Assembly: GCF_011455695.1 (NCBI RefSeq)
Contig: NZ_CP015030.1
Span: forward strand, 992,001 to 1,056,000
DNA from: Mannheimia granulomatis
GTDB taxonomy: Bacteria > Pseudomonadota > Gammaproteobacteria > Enterobacterales > Pasteurellaceae
DNA length: 64,000 bases
Direction: 5' to 3'
Shown: one piece after another, positions 32,911 to 44,163 of the stretch
Layout of the letters: each line of letters begins with the position of its first letter
Position numbering within the stretch: the stretch's first letter is position 1
Position numbers and translations under genes: made by a program
Notes under the pieces: model-generated
Seen by the model: only the letters and a program-made list of their open reading frames with translations
Told to the model about the DNA's origin: nothing
Database searches by the model: none

Positions 32911-33591
32911 TTATTTCAGCATTTTTGCCAATTCTTTTGGTTCTACATAACCTGCAATCAGCTCCCCACCAGAAGTCACCATATTAGGCGTGCCTGTTAC
33001 GCCAAATTTAATTCCGAGTTGATAATGTTTTTTTACAATATTCGGTGTTTTAAGTTGTGTTGGTAAATTGCCTTTTTCAGCCTCATTGAGTGCATTAATT
33101 TTATCAGAAGAGCTCCAAATCGCTTCCATCTGTTTTGCTGTTTGCGTATTCATACCGCCACGAGGGAAAGCTAAATAACGAATAGTGATTCCCAAATCAT
33201 TATATTCTTTGATACGTTCATGTAACAGGTGACAGTAATGGCAAGTAATATCCATAAACACCGTAATCACATGTTTTTCGTTTTTAGCTGGATAAACAAT
33301 CATTTCATTATGGTAAGAGTTTAATTCTGCTAATAACTCTTGGTTTGTAATATCTACTGCCTTTCCGTTTTTTAACTCAAAAATTTTACCTTGGATCACA
33401 TAACGTCCATCTTCACTGATATAAACCACGCCCTCATTAGATGTCGCTTTTCTAAAGCCAGATAAAGGAGAAGCAGAAATATTAACCTCTGTTGCCCCCA
33501 TTTTTTCAAGTTGTTTTTTTAAATTTGCATCTGATGCTAATACCGCTGTTGATAAACAAGCTAATCCTAGCATGATAAGATTTTTCTTCAT
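32911..33591 (-). CDS. dsbC: Thiol:disulfide interchange protein DsbC
   Basis: A 226-aa periplasmic disulfide isomerase with signal peptide (MKKNLIMLGLACLSTAVLA), N-terminal dimerisation domain and thioredoxin domain. The active site reads CHYC (TCHYCHLLHERI near 114) instead of the CGYC of E. coli DsbC. The cis-proline loop GTPNMV is present. It starts 9 bp after mepM, so the two are cotranscribed. Confidence 0.92.
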   Translation of the reverse strand: MKKNLIMLGLACLSTAVLASDANLKKQLEKMGATEVNISASPLSGFRKATSNEGVVYISEDGRYVIQGKIFELKNGKAVDITNQELLAELNSYHNEMIVYPAKNEKHVITVFMDITCHYCHLLHERIKEYNDLGITIRYLAFPRGGMNTQTAKQMEAIWSSSDKINALNEAEKGNLPTQLKTPNIVKKHYQLGIKFGVTGTPNMVTSGGELIAGYVEPKELAKMLK

Positions 33592-33600
33592 TTAGAATCC

Positions 33601-35130
33601 TTACATTCTTAATTTTGCTTCTACATGTTTCGCCTTATATATGAAGGCTTGGCGTTCTTTATTACTCATACCTGAACTTGAGCCTGGTAATTTCACAGTC
33701 ATTGGATTTACCGGTCTTCCGTTAATATGAAACTCATAGTGTAAATGTGGTCCGGTCGAACCGCCGGTATTGCCGGACAAGGCAATACGCTCACCTTTTT
33801 TCACACTTTGCCCCGGCTTCACTAAGGGTTTACTAAGGTGCATATACACTGTTGTAATGTGCCCGTGCTTTATTCGAATATAACGCCCAGCCCCTCTAGC
33901 TTGGTAGGCAACATGCTCAACCACTCCATCACTTGGTGCGATAATCGGTGTTCCAACCGGAATACCATAATCTACCCCTTTATGCGGGCTAATACGACCT
34001 GTAATTGGGTGCCTACGTTTAGGATTAAACGAAGAAGTTACCCGAGCAGCATACAACAACGGATGCCGAGCAAAACCACCACTTAACGTTTCCCCATATT
34101 TACTATAGTAGCGCCCATTCTCTGCTTGAATTGCATAGTAGCTTTTATTACCACTAATAACATGAATACCTTCCACATTACCTAAGTCTGTTACTTTACC
34201 GTTAATGTATTCTCGTTTAACTAAAATTGCAAACTTATCACCTTTTTTAAGTTTATTCGTGGCAATTTGTGATTGTAATCCAACCGCCAGTTGATTAATT
34301 TGACGATCCGATAAATCAACTGCTTTTAGGCTAGATGCAAAACTACCTTGGATAGTTCCACGAACAACATCTAATTTCCACTCGCCTTTTTTCTCAAATT
34401 CTTGATAAGCAAATTTTCCGTTTGCTTTACGTTCATAAACTCGCTCTTCTTTTTCAGAAACAAGCCAGTTCATGTATTCTAACTCACCATCATTGTCCAA
34501 TATCCAATAAAATTGCTGACCTGGTTGTAATTGTGCCAGTGCAGGATATTGCTTAATTAGATCTTTAGCAACACTTGGCCCGAGACCCGATTGTTCCAGT
34601 ACATCTTTTAATTTATCACCACGAGCAACAGTATAACTAAATTGGTCTTGGATTCTTAAAGCTTGATCAGCAACTTCCAACAAATCACCAATAGCCTGCT
34701 CAGCCTCTTGTGGCAATGCTTCTTCAAGCTCTTTTTTAGCTGCTGTATCAATACTCTCTTCAACTTCATCATCCGGACCGATTAACTCATCTTCATAGGA
34801 TGTTGCTGTTTGGTCATCTATAATCTGTTCCTCACCGTCTGATACTAATGCAGATTCAGTAAGCAAATCGGTAATACGGCTGATAAAACCCGCTTCATTT
34901 TCCGATTTCGGTAAATCAATTACATTTAATTCAACTTCATCTTCGTGCTTTATGTCCTGCTCATCCAAAATAAGGGTATTTTCTCGCTGGTTTTTACTCT
35001 CAACCGACGGCTGCTCCTTTAATGCCAGAACAATGCCCACCAGCAAACTCACTACAGCTAATAAAAACACCGTTATTTTGATATGTTGCTTATGTTTTTT
35101 ACGATCTCTCGCTAAAATAACGTGTTGCAA
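33601..35130 (-). CDS. mepM: Murein DD-endopeptidase MepM-like, M23 family
   Basis: A 509-aa cell-wall hydrolase anchored by one N-terminal TM helix ([19 protein letters not shown]). It has an acidic linker, an OapA/LysM-like region ([19 protein letters not shown]), and a C-terminal LytM/M23 domain with zinc ligands in [14 protein letters not shown] and GPHLHYEFH. MepM cleaves D-Ala-mDAP crosslinks to allow new peptidoglycan insertion. Divergent from znuC, as yebA/mepM sits near znu genes in E. coli. Confidence 0.88.
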   Translation of the reverse strand: MQHVILARDRKKHKQHIKITVFLLAVVSLLVGIVLALKEQPSVESKNQRENTLILDEQDIKHEDEVELNVIDLPKSENEAGFISRITDLLTESALVSDGEEQIIDDQTATSYEDELIGPDDEVEESIDTAAKKELEEALPQEAEQAIGDLLEVADQALRIQDQFSYTVARGDKLKDVLEQSGLGPSVAKDLIKQYPALAQLQPGQQFYWILDNDGELEYMNWLVSEKEERVYERKANGKFAYQEFEKKGEWKLDVVRGTIQGSFASSLKAVDLSDRQINQLAVGLQSQIATNKLKKGDKFAILVKREYINGKVTDLGNVEGIHVISGNKSYYAIQAENGRYYSKYGETLSGGFARHPLLYAARVTSSFNPKRRHPITGRISPHKGVDYGIPVGTPIIAPSDGVVEHVAYQARGAGRYIRIKHGHITTVYMHLSKPLVKPGQSVKKGERIALSGNTGGSTGPHLHYEFHINGRPVNPMTVKLPGSSSGMSNKERQAFIYKAKHVEAKLRM

Positions 35131-35216
35131 AATATATCTCGCCTATTTTTTATTTACTAAAATTTACATAATCTATTGGTAGACCATTTTACCAAGAAAA
35201 AATTCATTTAATCTAT

Positions 35217-35231
35217 TGTCATAATATGAAA
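35217..35231 (+). promoter_or_regulatory. Possible Zur operator upstream of znuC
   Basis: TTGTCATAATATGAA resembles the core of Zur sites (TGTTATAATATCACA in E. coli znuC) but is only partly palindromic. It is placed correctly 44 bp before the znuC ATG. Weak evidence. Confidence 0.3.
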
Positions 35232-35274
35232 AATCAGCTAATTTTAACTCAATATCCATAAATTTTTTATATTA

Positions 35275-36099
35275 ATGAAAATTAATCAACTGACACAAAC
35301 GCAAACATTCAATCCGTTTTCACCCATTAGGCCTGTTAGCCCATTGGTTTCTCTTGAAAAGATTGATGTTTCTTTCAACGATCAAAAAGCGTTACAAAAT
35401 ATCAATCTTTCTATCTACCCTAATTCTATTACTACTATTGTTGGGCCTAACGGTGGCGGAAAATCAACGCTATTGAAAGTGTTGCTAAAATTAATCACCC
35501 CAAATAAAGGAAAAGTCTTTCACCAAAAAGGCTTAAAAATTGGCTATGTCCCGCAAAAACTGCATTTAGACCCTTCTATGCCAATTACAGTAGCTCATTT
35601 CTTAGCACTGAAACCCAATACGGACAAAAAAATGATTGAAGAGGTATTATCATTATTTTCAATCACACATCTAGCCGAAAACAGTATGCAAAAATTATCG
35701 GGTGGGGAGCTTCAACGTGTACTACTTGCCAGAGCTGTGTTAAACCAACCACAATTACTTGTGTTAGATGAGCCAATGCAAGGTGTGGATATTACAGGTC
35801 AAACCGAACTCTATCAACTGTTAAATAAAACACGCTCTTTACTTAATTGTGCTATTTTAATGGTATCACACGATCTAAATATTGTGATGGCAAATACCGA
35901 TGAAGTGCTTTGTGTTAACAAACATATCTGCTGTGCCGGCACACCTGAAGTAATTACAAATGACCCGAGTTTCATCCATTTCTTTGGTGATCAGTTTGCT
36001 CGAAATGTTGCATTTTATTCACATAATCATAATCACCACCACAATTTGCATGGTGATATCTGCTTGGAGCAGTGCAACTGTAAACACTCGCCTCAGTGA
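35275..36099 (+). CDS. znuC: Zinc ABC transporter ATP-binding protein ZnuC
   Basis: A 274-aa ABC ATPase for high-affinity zinc import. Walker [10 protein letters not shown], signature LSGGELQR, Walker [11 protein letters not shown] and H-loop SHD are present. The C-terminus is His/Cys-rich ([12 protein letters not shown]...EQCNCKH), a metal-binding tail that supports zinc over other substrates. znuA and znuB are not adjacent. Confidence 0.9.
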   Translation: MKINQLTQTQTFNPFSPIRPVSPLVSLEKIDVSFNDQKALQNINLSIYPNSITTIVGPNGGGKSTLLKVLLKLITPNKGKVFHQKGLKIGYVPQKLHLDPSMPITVAHFLALKPNTDKKMIEEVLSLFSITHLAENSMQKLSGGELQRVLLARAVLNQPQLLVLDEPMQGVDITGQTELYQLLNKTRSLLNCAILMVSHDLNIVMANTDEVLCVNKHICCAGTPEVITNDPSFIHFFGDQFARNVAFYSHNHNHHHNLHGDICLEQCNCKHSPQ

Positions 36100-36243
36100 G
36101 TTGTTTAAAATTTGTAAATTTTTTGCTAAAAATGACCGCTTATCTGCAAATTATTGTTTAAAAATCTGACCTAGCTCACATTTTCTTATCAGAATTTGGA
36201 GTATAATAGTATGAAGTTCAAACCATTATCAGGTAAGGTCTAT

Positions 36244-39057
36244 ATGCAATATAACAATTTTGATGATTGGATTAAGTCATCGCCATTTGGCGGCTCAAGC
36301 CAATCTTATGTTGAAGAAATTTATGAACAATATTTAGTAAATCCACAGAGTGTTGATGCCAGCTGGAAAGCTATATTTGATTCATTTCCGACACACGATA
36401 CAAATCAAGTTGAACAATCACATTCTCAAGTCCGTGATTATTTTCGTAAATTAGCACGAGAGCAACAGCCTCAATCCATTACCGTTATCGATCCAAAAGC
36501 CAGTGCCAAACAAGTTCGTTTATTACAATGGATTAATGCACATCGTTTCCGTGGTTATTTAGAAGCACAACTTGACCCTATCAATTATTATCGCTGGAAA
36601 ACCTCTAGTGTACCTGAATTAGATTACAAATATCATGGTTTTACCGACGCCGACTTAGACGAAACCTTTACCGTAGGTCGCTATGTTTACGGCAAAGAAA
36701 CTATGAAACTAAGCGAATTAAATCATGCTCTTAAAGAAACCTATCTTGGCCCTATCGGCTTAGAATTTATGCACGTTCAAGATATTGAGCAACGTAATTG
36801 GTTGCAAGAAAAAATTGAGAGTGTATTGAACAAACCACTTTTTACGAAAGAAGAGAAACTCAATTTATTAAGTGAACTCACCGCCGCAGATGGTTTAGAG
36901 CGGTACTTAGGGGCGAAATTCCCTGGCGCAAAACGATTCTCGCTTGAGGGAAGCGATGCCTTTATTCCAATGATGAAAGAGATCATCCGTCACTCTGCCC
37001 GCCAAGGTATGACAGACGTGGTATTAGGCATGGCACACCGTGGGCGCTTAAATATGTTGGTAAACGTATTCGGTAAACGCCCTGCAGAATTATTTGATGA
37101 GTTTGCCGGCAAACACGCTGATGAAAGTCGTACAGGGGATGTAAAATATCACCAAGGCTTCTCATCTAACTTTGCTGTTGACAATAAAAACGTGCATTTA
37201 ACCCTTGCTTTCAACCCATCACACTTGGAAATTGTAAGCCCGGTGGTGATTGGCTCTGTGCGTGCAAGACAAGAACGTATGCGTGATACTGCACATGAAA
37301 AAGTGCTTGCAGTAACCGTGCATGGTGACTCTGCTGTGGCTGGTCAAGGTGTTGTACAAGAAACACTCAACATGGCCAATGCCCGTGGTTATAAAGTGGG
37401 TGGTACAATCCGCATTGTGATCAACAACCAAATTGGTTTCACTACTTCTAATCCGAATGACACTCGCTCAACTGAATTCTGTACCGATATTGCGAAAATG
37501 ATTCAAGCACCGATTATTCACGTAAATGGTGATGACCCTGAAGCAGTGGCTTTCGCAGCAAGAATGGCAGTGGAATATCGCACTAAATTCAAACGCGATA
37601 TTTTTATTGATCTGATTTCTTATCGTCGTCATGGTCATAACGAAGCCGACGAGCCATTAGCAACTCAACCGATGATGTACAGCATTATCAAAAAGCACCC
37701 TACACCTCGTAAGGTATATGCAGATCGCTTAATTGCCGAAGGTGTTTTAAGCAATGAGCAAGAAATTGAAATGCTCAATCTGTATCGTGATGCCCTAGAT
37801 AATGGTGATCGAGTTGTACCTGAATGGCGTGAAATGAATATGGCGGCTGTCGATTGGTTGCAATACCTCAACTACGATTGGACCGAGCCGTATGAAAGTA
37901 AATTCCCGTTAGAGCGTTTCTTAACGATTGCCAAACGTGTCTGTGAATATCCGCAATCTCTCAAAGCTCACTCTCGTGTGGAAAAAATTTACGCTGATCG
38001 TAAAGAAATGTACGAAGGCAAAAAATTATTCGACTGGGGGATGGCAGAAACGATGGCTTATGCAACGCTGCTTGATGATGGCACACACGTACGTTTATCC
38101 GGTGAAGATGCCGGTCGTGGTACATTCTTCCATCGCCATGCTGTAATCCATAACCAAAATGATGGTACAGGCTATGTTCCACTAACTAATTTACATGCCA
38201 ATCAAGGCCGCTTCCAAGTATGGGACTCTGTGCTGTCTGAAGAAGCAGTACTAGCCTTTGAATATGGTTTTGCTACAACCGATCCGAAAACATTGACCAT
38301 TTGGGAAGCTCAATTTGGTGATTTTGCTAACGGTGCGCAAATTGTAATCGACCAATTTATTAGTTCCGGTGAACAAAAATGGGGCAGAATGTGTGGTTTA
38401 GCAATGCTGTTGCCTCACGGCTATGAAGGGCAAGGCCCGGAACACTCCTCTGCCCGACTTGAACGCTATTTACAGCTTTGTGCACAACAGAATATGCAAG
38501 TCTGTGTGCCATCAACACCGGCTCAGGTTTATCACATGTTACGTCGTCAAGCGATCCGTAAAATGCGCCGTCCACTCATTGCAATTACCCCGAAATCTTT
38601 ATTACGCCACCCACTTGCGGTTTCATCATTAGATGATTTGGTAAATGGTACATTCCTAAATGTGATTGGCGAAGTCGATAGTATCGATCCAAAACAAGTA
38701 AAACGTGTGGTGATGTGCTCGGGTAAAGTATATTACGATTTACTTGAGCAACGCCGCCAAAATAACCAAACGGATATTGCTATTATTCGTATCGAGCAGC
38801 TTTACCCATTCCCTTATGAGGAAATGAAACAGATTCTTGAGCCTTACGCTCACGTAAAAGATTTTGTCTGGTGTCAAGAAGAGCCACTTAACCAAGGCGC
38901 GTGGTATTGCAGTAAACATAATTTTGAAGCCTCTATTCCGGAAGGTGTAAAATTAACTTATGCGGGTAGACCTGCTTCAGCTTCACCGGCTGTAGGTTAT
39001 CCATCCCTACACGCTAAACAGCAAAAACAACTCGTTGAAGATGCATTAACACTCTAA
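36244..39057 (+). CDS. sucA: 2-oxoglutarate dehydrogenase E1 component
   Basis: The 937-aa thiamine-diphosphate enzyme decarboxylates 2-oxoglutarate in the TCA cycle. The start MQYNNFDDWIKSSPFGG aligns with E. coli SucA and has AAGG upstream; an in-frame ATG at 36196 would add 16 unrelated residues. The ThDP/Mg site reads HVNGDDPEAVAFAARMA, and MAHRGRLNML and SYRRHGHNEADEP are conserved. Followed 45 bp later by sucB. Confidence 0.96.
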   Translation: MQYNNFDDWIKSSPFGGSSQSYVEEIYEQYLVNPQSVDASWKAIFDSFPTHDTNQVEQSHSQVRDYFRKLAREQQPQSITVIDPKASAKQVRLLQWINAHRFRGYLEAQLDPINYYRWKTSSVPELDYKYHGFTDADLDETFTVGRYVYGKETMKLSELNHALKETYLGPIGLEFMHVQDIEQRNWLQEKIESVLNKPLFTKEEKLNLLSELTAADGLERYLGAKFPGAKRFSLEGSDAFIPMMKEIIRHSARQGMTDVVLGMAHRGRLNMLVNVFGKRPAELFDEFAGKHADESRTGDVKYHQGFSSNFAVDNKNVHLTLAFNPSHLEIVSPVVIGSVRARQERMRDTAHEKVLAVTVHGDSAVAGQGVVQETLNMANARGYKVGGTIRIVINNQIGFTTSNPNDTRSTEFCTDIAKMIQAPIIHVNGDDPEAVAFAARMAVEYRTKFKRDIFIDLISYRRHGHNEADEPLATQPMMYSIIKKHPTPRKVYADRLIAEGVLSNEQEIEMLNLYRDALDNGDRVVPEWREMNMAAVDWLQYLNYDWTEPYESKFPLERFLTIAKRVCEYPQSLKAHSRVEKIYADRKEMYEGKKLFDWGMAETMAYATLLDDGTHVRLSGEDAGRGTFFHRHAVIHNQNDGTGYVPLTNLHANQGRFQVWDSVLSEEAVLAFEYGFATTDPKTLTIWEAQFGDFANGAQIVIDQFISSGEQKWGRMCGLAMLLPHGYEGQGPEHSSARLERYLQLCAQQNMQVCVPSTPAQVYHMLRRQAIRKMRRPLIAITPKSLLRHPLAVSSLDDLVNGTFLNVIGEVDSIDPKQVKRVVMCSGKVYYDLLEQRRQNNQTDIAIIRIEQLYPFPYEEMKQILEPYAHVKDFVWCQEEPLNQGAWYCSKHNFEASIPEGVKLTYAGRPASASPAVGYPSLHAKQQKQLVEDALTL

Positions 39058-39102
39058 AAATGCCTTCTTTTGTCGAAAAGATAAGAAAAAAGGAAGAAAA
39101 CA

Positions 39103-40332
39103 ATGACAATCGAAATTTTAACTCCTGATTTACCAGAATCTGTTGCGGATGCAACAGTCGCTACTTGGCATAAAAAAGTAGGTGATACTGTAAAACGTGA
39201 TGAAATTCTAGTCGAAATTGAAACTGATAAAGTCGTTTTAGAAGTGCCGGCTTCTAACGATGGTGTTCTTGCAGAAATCTGCCAAGAACAAGGGGCGACA
39301 GTGGTATCAAAGCAACTACTAGGTAAAATAAATACCGCACAAGCCGGTGATATTACTCAAGAAAAAATCGAACAACAAACAGAGGCAACACCGGCTGATC
39401 GCAAATATGCCGCAATTGAACATAGCCACACAAATGCCGATGACCAAAGCCCTGCAATTCGCCGCTTATTAGCCGAGCACGACTTACAAGCTTCAGAGAT
39501 AGTAGGCAGTGGAGTGGGCGGAAGAATCACTCGTGAGGATATTGAAAAAGAGATTGCAAAACGTGTTCAGCTTGCTCAAGCCACTCAAGTTGCAACTACA
39601 CAAAATACAGTAAGTACTGTCGCATTTAATAGCCGCAGCGAAAAACGTGTACCAATGACACGTTTACGCAAACGCATTGCAGAACGCCTGCTCGAAGCCA
39701 AAAATACCACAGCAATGCTGACTACATTCAATGAATTGGATATGTTGCCAATTATGAACCTGCGTAAAACCTATGGTGAAAAATTTGAAAAACAACACGG
39801 TGTACGCCTAGGCTTTATGTCTTTCTACATCAAAGCAGTGGTGGAAGCGTTAAAACGCTACCCTGAAATTAACGCCTCAATTGATGGTGATGATGTAATT
39901 TACCACAATTATTTTGATATCAGTATTGCGGTTTCCACGCCTCGTGGCTTAGTGACTCCGGTTCTGCGTGATTGCGATAAAATGAGCATGGCAGATATTG
40001 AGAAAAAAATTAAAGAGCTTGCCGAAAAAGGCCGTGACGGCAAATTAACGGTGGAAGACTTAACCGGTGGTAACTTCACCATCACTAATGGTGGTGTATT
40101 CGGCTCGCTAATGTCCACCCCGATTATCAACCCACCGCAAAGTGCGATTTTAGGCATGCACGCGATTAAAGATCGCCCGGTGGCAGTTGATGGACAAGTA
40201 GTTATCCGCCCAATGATGTACTTAGCTCTAAGCTACGATCACCGCTTAATTGACGGCAAAGAGTCTGTTGGTTTCTTAGTAACAGTGAAAGAGTTGTTGG
40301 AAGATCCGACTCGTTTATTACTTGAAATTTAA
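39103..40332 (+). CDS. sucB: Dihydrolipoyllysine succinyltransferase (E2 of 2-oxoglutarate dehydrogenase)
   Basis: A 409-aa E2 subunit. One lipoyl domain (lipoyl-Lys K43 in [14 protein letters not shown]), a peripheral subunit-binding domain ([20 protein letters not shown]) and the acyltransferase domain with catalytic [21 protein letters not shown]. The segment 40276-40309 is identical to a CRISPR spacer at 47801-47834. Confidence 0.96.
   Translation: MTIEILTPDLPESVADATVATWHKKVGDTVKRDEILVEIETDKVVLEVPASNDGVLAEICQEQGATVVSKQLLGKINTAQAGDITQEKIEQQTEATPADRKYAAIEHSHTNADDQSPAIRRLLAEHDLQASEIVGSGVGGRITREDIEKEIAKRVQLAQATQVATTQNTVSTVAFNSRSEKRVPMTRLRKRIAERLLEAKNTTAMLTTFNELDMLPIMNLRKTYGEKFEKQHGVRLGFMSFYIKAVVEALKRYPEINASIDGDDVIYHNYFDISIAVSTPRGLVTPVLRDCDKMSMADIEKKIKELAEKGRDGKLTVEDLTGGNFTITNGGVFGSLMSTPIINPPQSAILGMHAIKDRPVAVDGQVVIRPMMYLALSYDHRLIDGKESVGFLVTVKELLEDPTRLLLEI
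40276..40309 (-). other. Self-protospacer of CRISPR spacer 22 in sucB
   Basis: These 34 bases equal the spacer at 47801-47834 with no mismatch. In crRNA sense (minus strand) the 5' flank is GAG, not the TTC expected for type I-C; on the opposite end the + strand reads TTC. The crRNA would be complementary to sucB mRNA. Confidence 0.9.
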
Positions 40333-40335
40333 TTG

Positions 40336-40377
40336 AAAAATTAGACCGCTTGTAAGGTTACAAGCGGTCTAATTTTA
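40336..40377. terminator. Terminator of paired uptake signals after sucB
   Basis: AAAATTAGACCGCTTGTAA and TTACAAGCGGTCTAATTTT form a 19-bp perfect stem, made of two inverted USS, between sucB and sucC. Confidence 0.85.
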
Positions 40378-40444
40378 CTGAAATTTTGCAAACATGATAT
40401 ATTCGGCTATTAAACAATAGCAAAATAAACTAAGAGGAATCTCT

Positions 40445-41605
40445 ATGAATCTACACGAATATCAAGCAAAACAAATTTTTAAACAATATGGATTGCTTGT
40501 CAGCCAAGGGATTGCCTGCACTTCTGCCGCTGAAGCAGTAACGGCAATCAGCCAGCTCCAAGGAGAGCAATGGGCGATCAAATGCCAAGTTCACGCAGGC
40601 GGGCGTGGCAAAGCCGGCGGGGTGAAATTAGTTCGTAATGCCAATGAAGTGAAAGCCTTTGCTGAAAAATGGTTGGGGAATCGCTTAGTCACTTTCCAAA
40701 CCGATAGCCTCGGGCAGCCGGTGAATGTAATTTATGTAGAAGAAACCTGTAATATTGACAGAGAGCTTTATTTAGGGGCGGTAATCGATCGTTCTGCACA
40801 AAAAGTGGTGTTTATGGCATCGAGTGCCGGCGGGATGAATATTGAAGATGTCGCCCACAACACGCCAGAACTCATCCACAAAACTACCATCGACCCACTC
40901 ACTGGCGGTCAGCCGTTCCAAGGGCGTGAACTTGCCTTTAAATTAGGCTTAAAAGGTGATGAAGTAAAACAGTTCGCGGATATTTTTGTGAAACTCTCGA
41001 ACTTATTTGTGGAAAAAGATTTAGCCCTATTGGAAGTTAATCCACTTGTGGTCACAAAAGAAGGACAACTCCTCTGCTTAGACGCGAAAATGTCGATTGA
41101 CAGTAACGCCCTTTATCGCCACCCTGACCTAAAAGCTTTACAAGATTTAAGCCAAGATGATGAGCGTGAAGCTGAAGCAGAAAAATGGAGCCTGAACTAT
41201 GTGGCATTAGACGGCAATATCGGCTGTATGGTAAACGGTGCAGGTTTAGCGATGGGGACAATGGATATCGTCAAACTCTATGGTGGCAAACCGGCAAACT
41301 TCCTCGATGTAGGCGGTGGTGCAACCAAAGAGCGTGTAGCAGCGGCATTTAAGTTGATTTTATCTGACCCGAACGTAAAAGCCGTGTTAGTCAATATCTT
41401 TGGCGGCATTGTGCGTTGTGATTTAATTGCCGAAGGCATCATTGCCGCAGTAAACGAAGTCGGCGTGGATGTCCCTGTGATTGTGCGTTTAGAAGGAACC
41501 AACGCAGAAAAAGGACGTGAGATTTTATCTACCAGCGGGCTCAGTATTTTAGCGGCGACATCCCTAAAACAAGCGGCTGAATTAGCAGTAAAATCTGCAA
41601 ATTAG
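40445..41605 (+). CDS. sucC: Succinyl-CoA synthetase beta subunit (ADP-forming)
   Basis: A 386-aa subunit with N-terminal ATP-grasp ([16 protein letters not shown] near 45) and a C-terminal CoA-ligase domain ([16 protein letters not shown] near 318). With SucD it makes ATP from succinyl-CoA. Length matches E. coli (388 aa). Starts its own operon after the terminator and ends 8 bp before sucD. Confidence 0.96.
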   Translation: MNLHEYQAKQIFKQYGLLVSQGIACTSAAEAVTAISQLQGEQWAIKCQVHAGGRGKAGGVKLVRNANEVKAFAEKWLGNRLVTFQTDSLGQPVNVIYVEETCNIDRELYLGAVIDRSAQKVVFMASSAGGMNIEDVAHNTPELIHKTTIDPLTGGQPFQGRELAFKLGLKGDEVKQFADIFVKLSNLFVEKDLALLEVNPLVVTKEGQLLCLDAKMSIDSNALYRHPDLKALQDLSQDDEREAEAEKWSLNYVALDGNIGCMVNGAGLAMGTMDIVKLYGGKPANFLDVGGGATKERVAAAFKLILSDPNVKAVLVNIFGGIVRCDLIAEGIIAAVNEVGVDVPVIVRLEGTNAEKGREILSTSGLSILAATSLKQAAELAVKSAN

Positions 41606-41613
41606 GAGGAACA

Positions 41614-42483
41614 ATGTCGATTTTAATTGATAAAAATACAAAAGTCATTTGCCAAGGCTTTACCGGCGGACAAGGCACATTCCATAGCGAACAAACACTG
41701 GCCTACGGCACACAACTAGTTGGTGGCGTTTCTCCCAATAAAGGTGGAACCACCCATTTAGGCTTACCGGTGTTTGATACGGTAAAAGATGCTGTGAAAG
41801 CTACCGGGGCTACAGCAACAGTTATTTATGTACCGGCACCAGGCTGTAAAGATGCTATTTTAGAAGCGATTGATGGCGGCATTCAACTTATTGTCTGTAT
41901 TACCGAGGGCATCCCAACCCTTGATATGCTGCAAGTTAAGCAACGCTTAAATGAAAGCGGTGTACGTATGATCGGCCCGAACTGCCCGGGCGTGATTACC
42001 CCTGATGAATGCAAAATCGGCATTATGCCGGGCAATATCCATAAAAAAGGTAAAATCGGTATTGTTTCCCGCTCAGGTACTCTCACCTATGAGGCGGTCA
42101 AACAAACAACAGACGAAGGCTTTGGGCAATCTACTTGTGTTGGTATCGGAGGGGATCCGATTCCAGGCTCAAACTTTATCGATATTTTAAAACTATTCCA
42201 AGATGACCCTGAAACCGAAGCAATTGTAATGATTGGTGAAATCGGCGGCTCAGCGGAAGAAGAAGCGGCAGCCTTCATTAAAGCGAATGTAACCAAGCCT
42301 ATTGTGAGCTATATTGCAGGTGTTACCGCACCAAAAGGTAAACGAATGGGACATGCAGGTGCAATTATCAGCGGCGGCAAAGGCACTGCAGATGAGAAAT
42401 TCAAAGCCTTAGAAGATGCGGGCGTGACTACTGTCAGAAGCCTTGCTGAAATTGGTTCCGCCTTACGCAAGATTTTAGGCTAG
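41614..42483 (+). CDS. sucD: Succinyl-CoA synthetase alpha subunit
   Basis: A 289-aa CoA-binding subunit. CoA site [15 protein letters not shown] near the start; the phosphorylated histidine lies in [17 protein letters not shown] (near 246). RBS AGGAGGA overlaps the end of sucC. Confidence 0.96.
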   Translation: MSILIDKNTKVICQGFTGGQGTFHSEQTLAYGTQLVGGVSPNKGGTTHLGLPVFDTVKDAVKATGATATVIYVPAPGCKDAILEAIDGGIQLIVCITEGIPTLDMLQVKQRLNESGVRMIGPNCPGVITPDECKIGIMPGNIHKKGKIGIVSRSGTLTYEAVKQTTDEGFGQSTCVGIGGDPIPGSNFIDILKLFQDDPETEAIVMIGEIGGSAEEEAAAFIKANVTKPIVSYIAGVTAPKGKRMGHAGAIISGGKGTADEKFKALEDAGVTTVRSLAEIGSALRKILG

Positions 42484-42551
42484 AAAAATCCTAGAAAAAT
42501 CATTGGAAGAACAATATTCGCTCCCCAATTTTTTAATCCTTAAAACTAAAA

Positions 42552-42606
42552 CTCAAGCGGTCTAATTTGCAATATTTTTTACAAATTAGACCGCTTGTTT
42601 TGTTTT
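42552..42606. terminator. Bidirectional terminator between sucD and the alanine symporter gene
   Basis: CAAGCGGTCTAATTTG and CAAATTAGACCGCTTG form a 16-bp stem of two inverted uptake signals, followed by TTTTGTTTT. Confidence 0.85.
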
Positions 42607-42617
42607 AGTCTTTTATC

Positions 42618-44063
42618 TTATTCTTTCGATTTCCAAATTAATGGATCAACACCTTTACGAATAAGCTCTGGGTGGTCTTCAATTTTAAATACTGGATCTT
42701 TGCCAGCTTTTAATTGGCGGATATAGTCTTTCATAATAATCCAAACGATTGGAGCAAGAATTAAAATCGCCACAAGGTTGATTACTGCCATTGATGCCAT
42801 CACTGTATCAGCAAACGCCCAAACGATACCACCATCTCTAACCGCACCAAAGTACACAAAGAACAATACAATCGCTCTAAAGCCCCAAACAAACCATGCT
42901 TTGTTTTTAATATAGCGGATATTTGTTTCTGCATAAGCATAGTTACCGATAATTGAAGTAAAGCAGAACAATAAAATAATAAAGGCTAAGAAATGTAAAC
43001 CAAATTCACCTAAGTGGAATTGCAATGCAGTCTGAGTAAGAGAGATACCTTTTAAACTTTCACCACCGTAGTTATCTGACATTAAAATAATAACCGCAGT
43101 ACAAGTACAAACTACTATCGTATCAACGAATACCCCTAACATCTGAATTAAACCTTGGCTTGCAGGGTGCTTAGCATCAGAAGTTGCTGCTGAGTTTGGT
43201 GCAGAACCCATACCTGCTTCATTTGAGAATAAACCACGTTTGATCCCCATTAACATTGTTTTTGATACTAAAGCACCAAACATCCCACCCGCTGCTGCTG
43301 AGAAATCAAAAGCACTCTCAATAATTAAACCAATAATACTTGGTACTCTCTCAATGTTCATGCCTAAAATAATCACAGCAATAATTAAGTAAAACAGCGC
43401 CATCATCGGAACGACTTGAGCAGAAACCTTACCAATACGTTTTACCCCGCCGGCAATAATAATGCCTGTAATCACCACTAATGCGATCCCCACATAAATA
43501 GGATCCCACTCCCAAGCGTTACGTGTTGCCTCTACAATTGAGTTTGCTTGTACTGCGTTAAAAGCAAAACCAAAAGTAAAAATAAGCGTTATAGCAAAAG
43601 CAATTGCTAATGGAGGTAATTTTAAACCACGGGTAATATAGTAAGCTGGCCCACCACGAAACATGCCATTTGGATCACGCGTTTTGTATAACTGTGCTAG
43701 TGAAGACTCAGCAAACGCAGAACTCATTCCCATCAGTGCTGTTAACCACATCCAGAAAACAGCACCTGGTCCACCTAAAGCAATAGCGGTTGCAACACCA
43801 CCGATATTACCGACACCTACACGGCTTGCAAGACCTGTTGTAAACGCTTGGAATGGTGTTAATGAAGCACCATCTGCAGAACGTCCACCCCACATTTCAC
43901 GTAAACTTTGCGGAAAAAGACGTAGCTGTACAAAGCCTGTTGTGATAGTAAAAAATAGACCTGCACCTAATAACAGCAGAATAGTAATATCCCAAAGCGG
44001 ACCGTCAATTGTATTAACAATCCAAGTAAGGATACTTTCAAATAACGAAATAATAGAATCCAT
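42618..44063 (-). CDS. Sodium:alanine symporter, AGCS family
   Basis: A 481-aa inner-membrane protein with about 10-11 hydrophobic segments and family motifs TPFQAFTTGLASRVGVGNIGG (near 69) and GLFSNEAGMGSAPNSAATSDA (near 275). AGCS proteins import alanine or glycine with Na+. No operon partners; the exact amino acid is not shown by the sequence. Confidence 0.9.
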   Translation of the reverse strand: MDSIISLFESILTWIVNTIDGPLWDITILLLLGAGLFFTITTGFVQLRLFPQSLREMWGGRSADGASLTPFQAFTTGLASRVGVGNIGGVATAIALGGPGAVFWMWLTALMGMSSAFAESSLAQLYKTRDPNGMFRGGPAYYITRGLKLPPLAIAFAITLIFTFGFAFNAVQANSIVEATRNAWEWDPIYVGIALVVITGIIIAGGVKRIGKVSAQVVPMMALFYLIIAVIILGMNIERVPSIIGLIIESAFDFSAAAGGMFGALVSKTMLMGIKRGLFSNEAGMGSAPNSAATSDAKHPASQGLIQMLGVFVDTIVVCTCTAVIILMSDNYGGESLKGISLTQTALQFHLGEFGLHFLAFIILLFCFTSIIGNYAYAETNIRYIKNKAWFVWGFRAIVLFFVYFGAVRDGGIVWAFADTVMASMAVINLVAILILAPIVWIIMKDYIRQLKAGKDPVFKIEDHPELIRKGVDPLIWKSKE

Positions 44064-44163
44064 GAAGACCTCTTTAATATAATAAAAATGGTTGTATTTT
44101 AGCGAGTTTCCAATTTTTGAAAAGATTTTTTAATGGTTTTTATTAATTTTTTCTATAAAAAAA

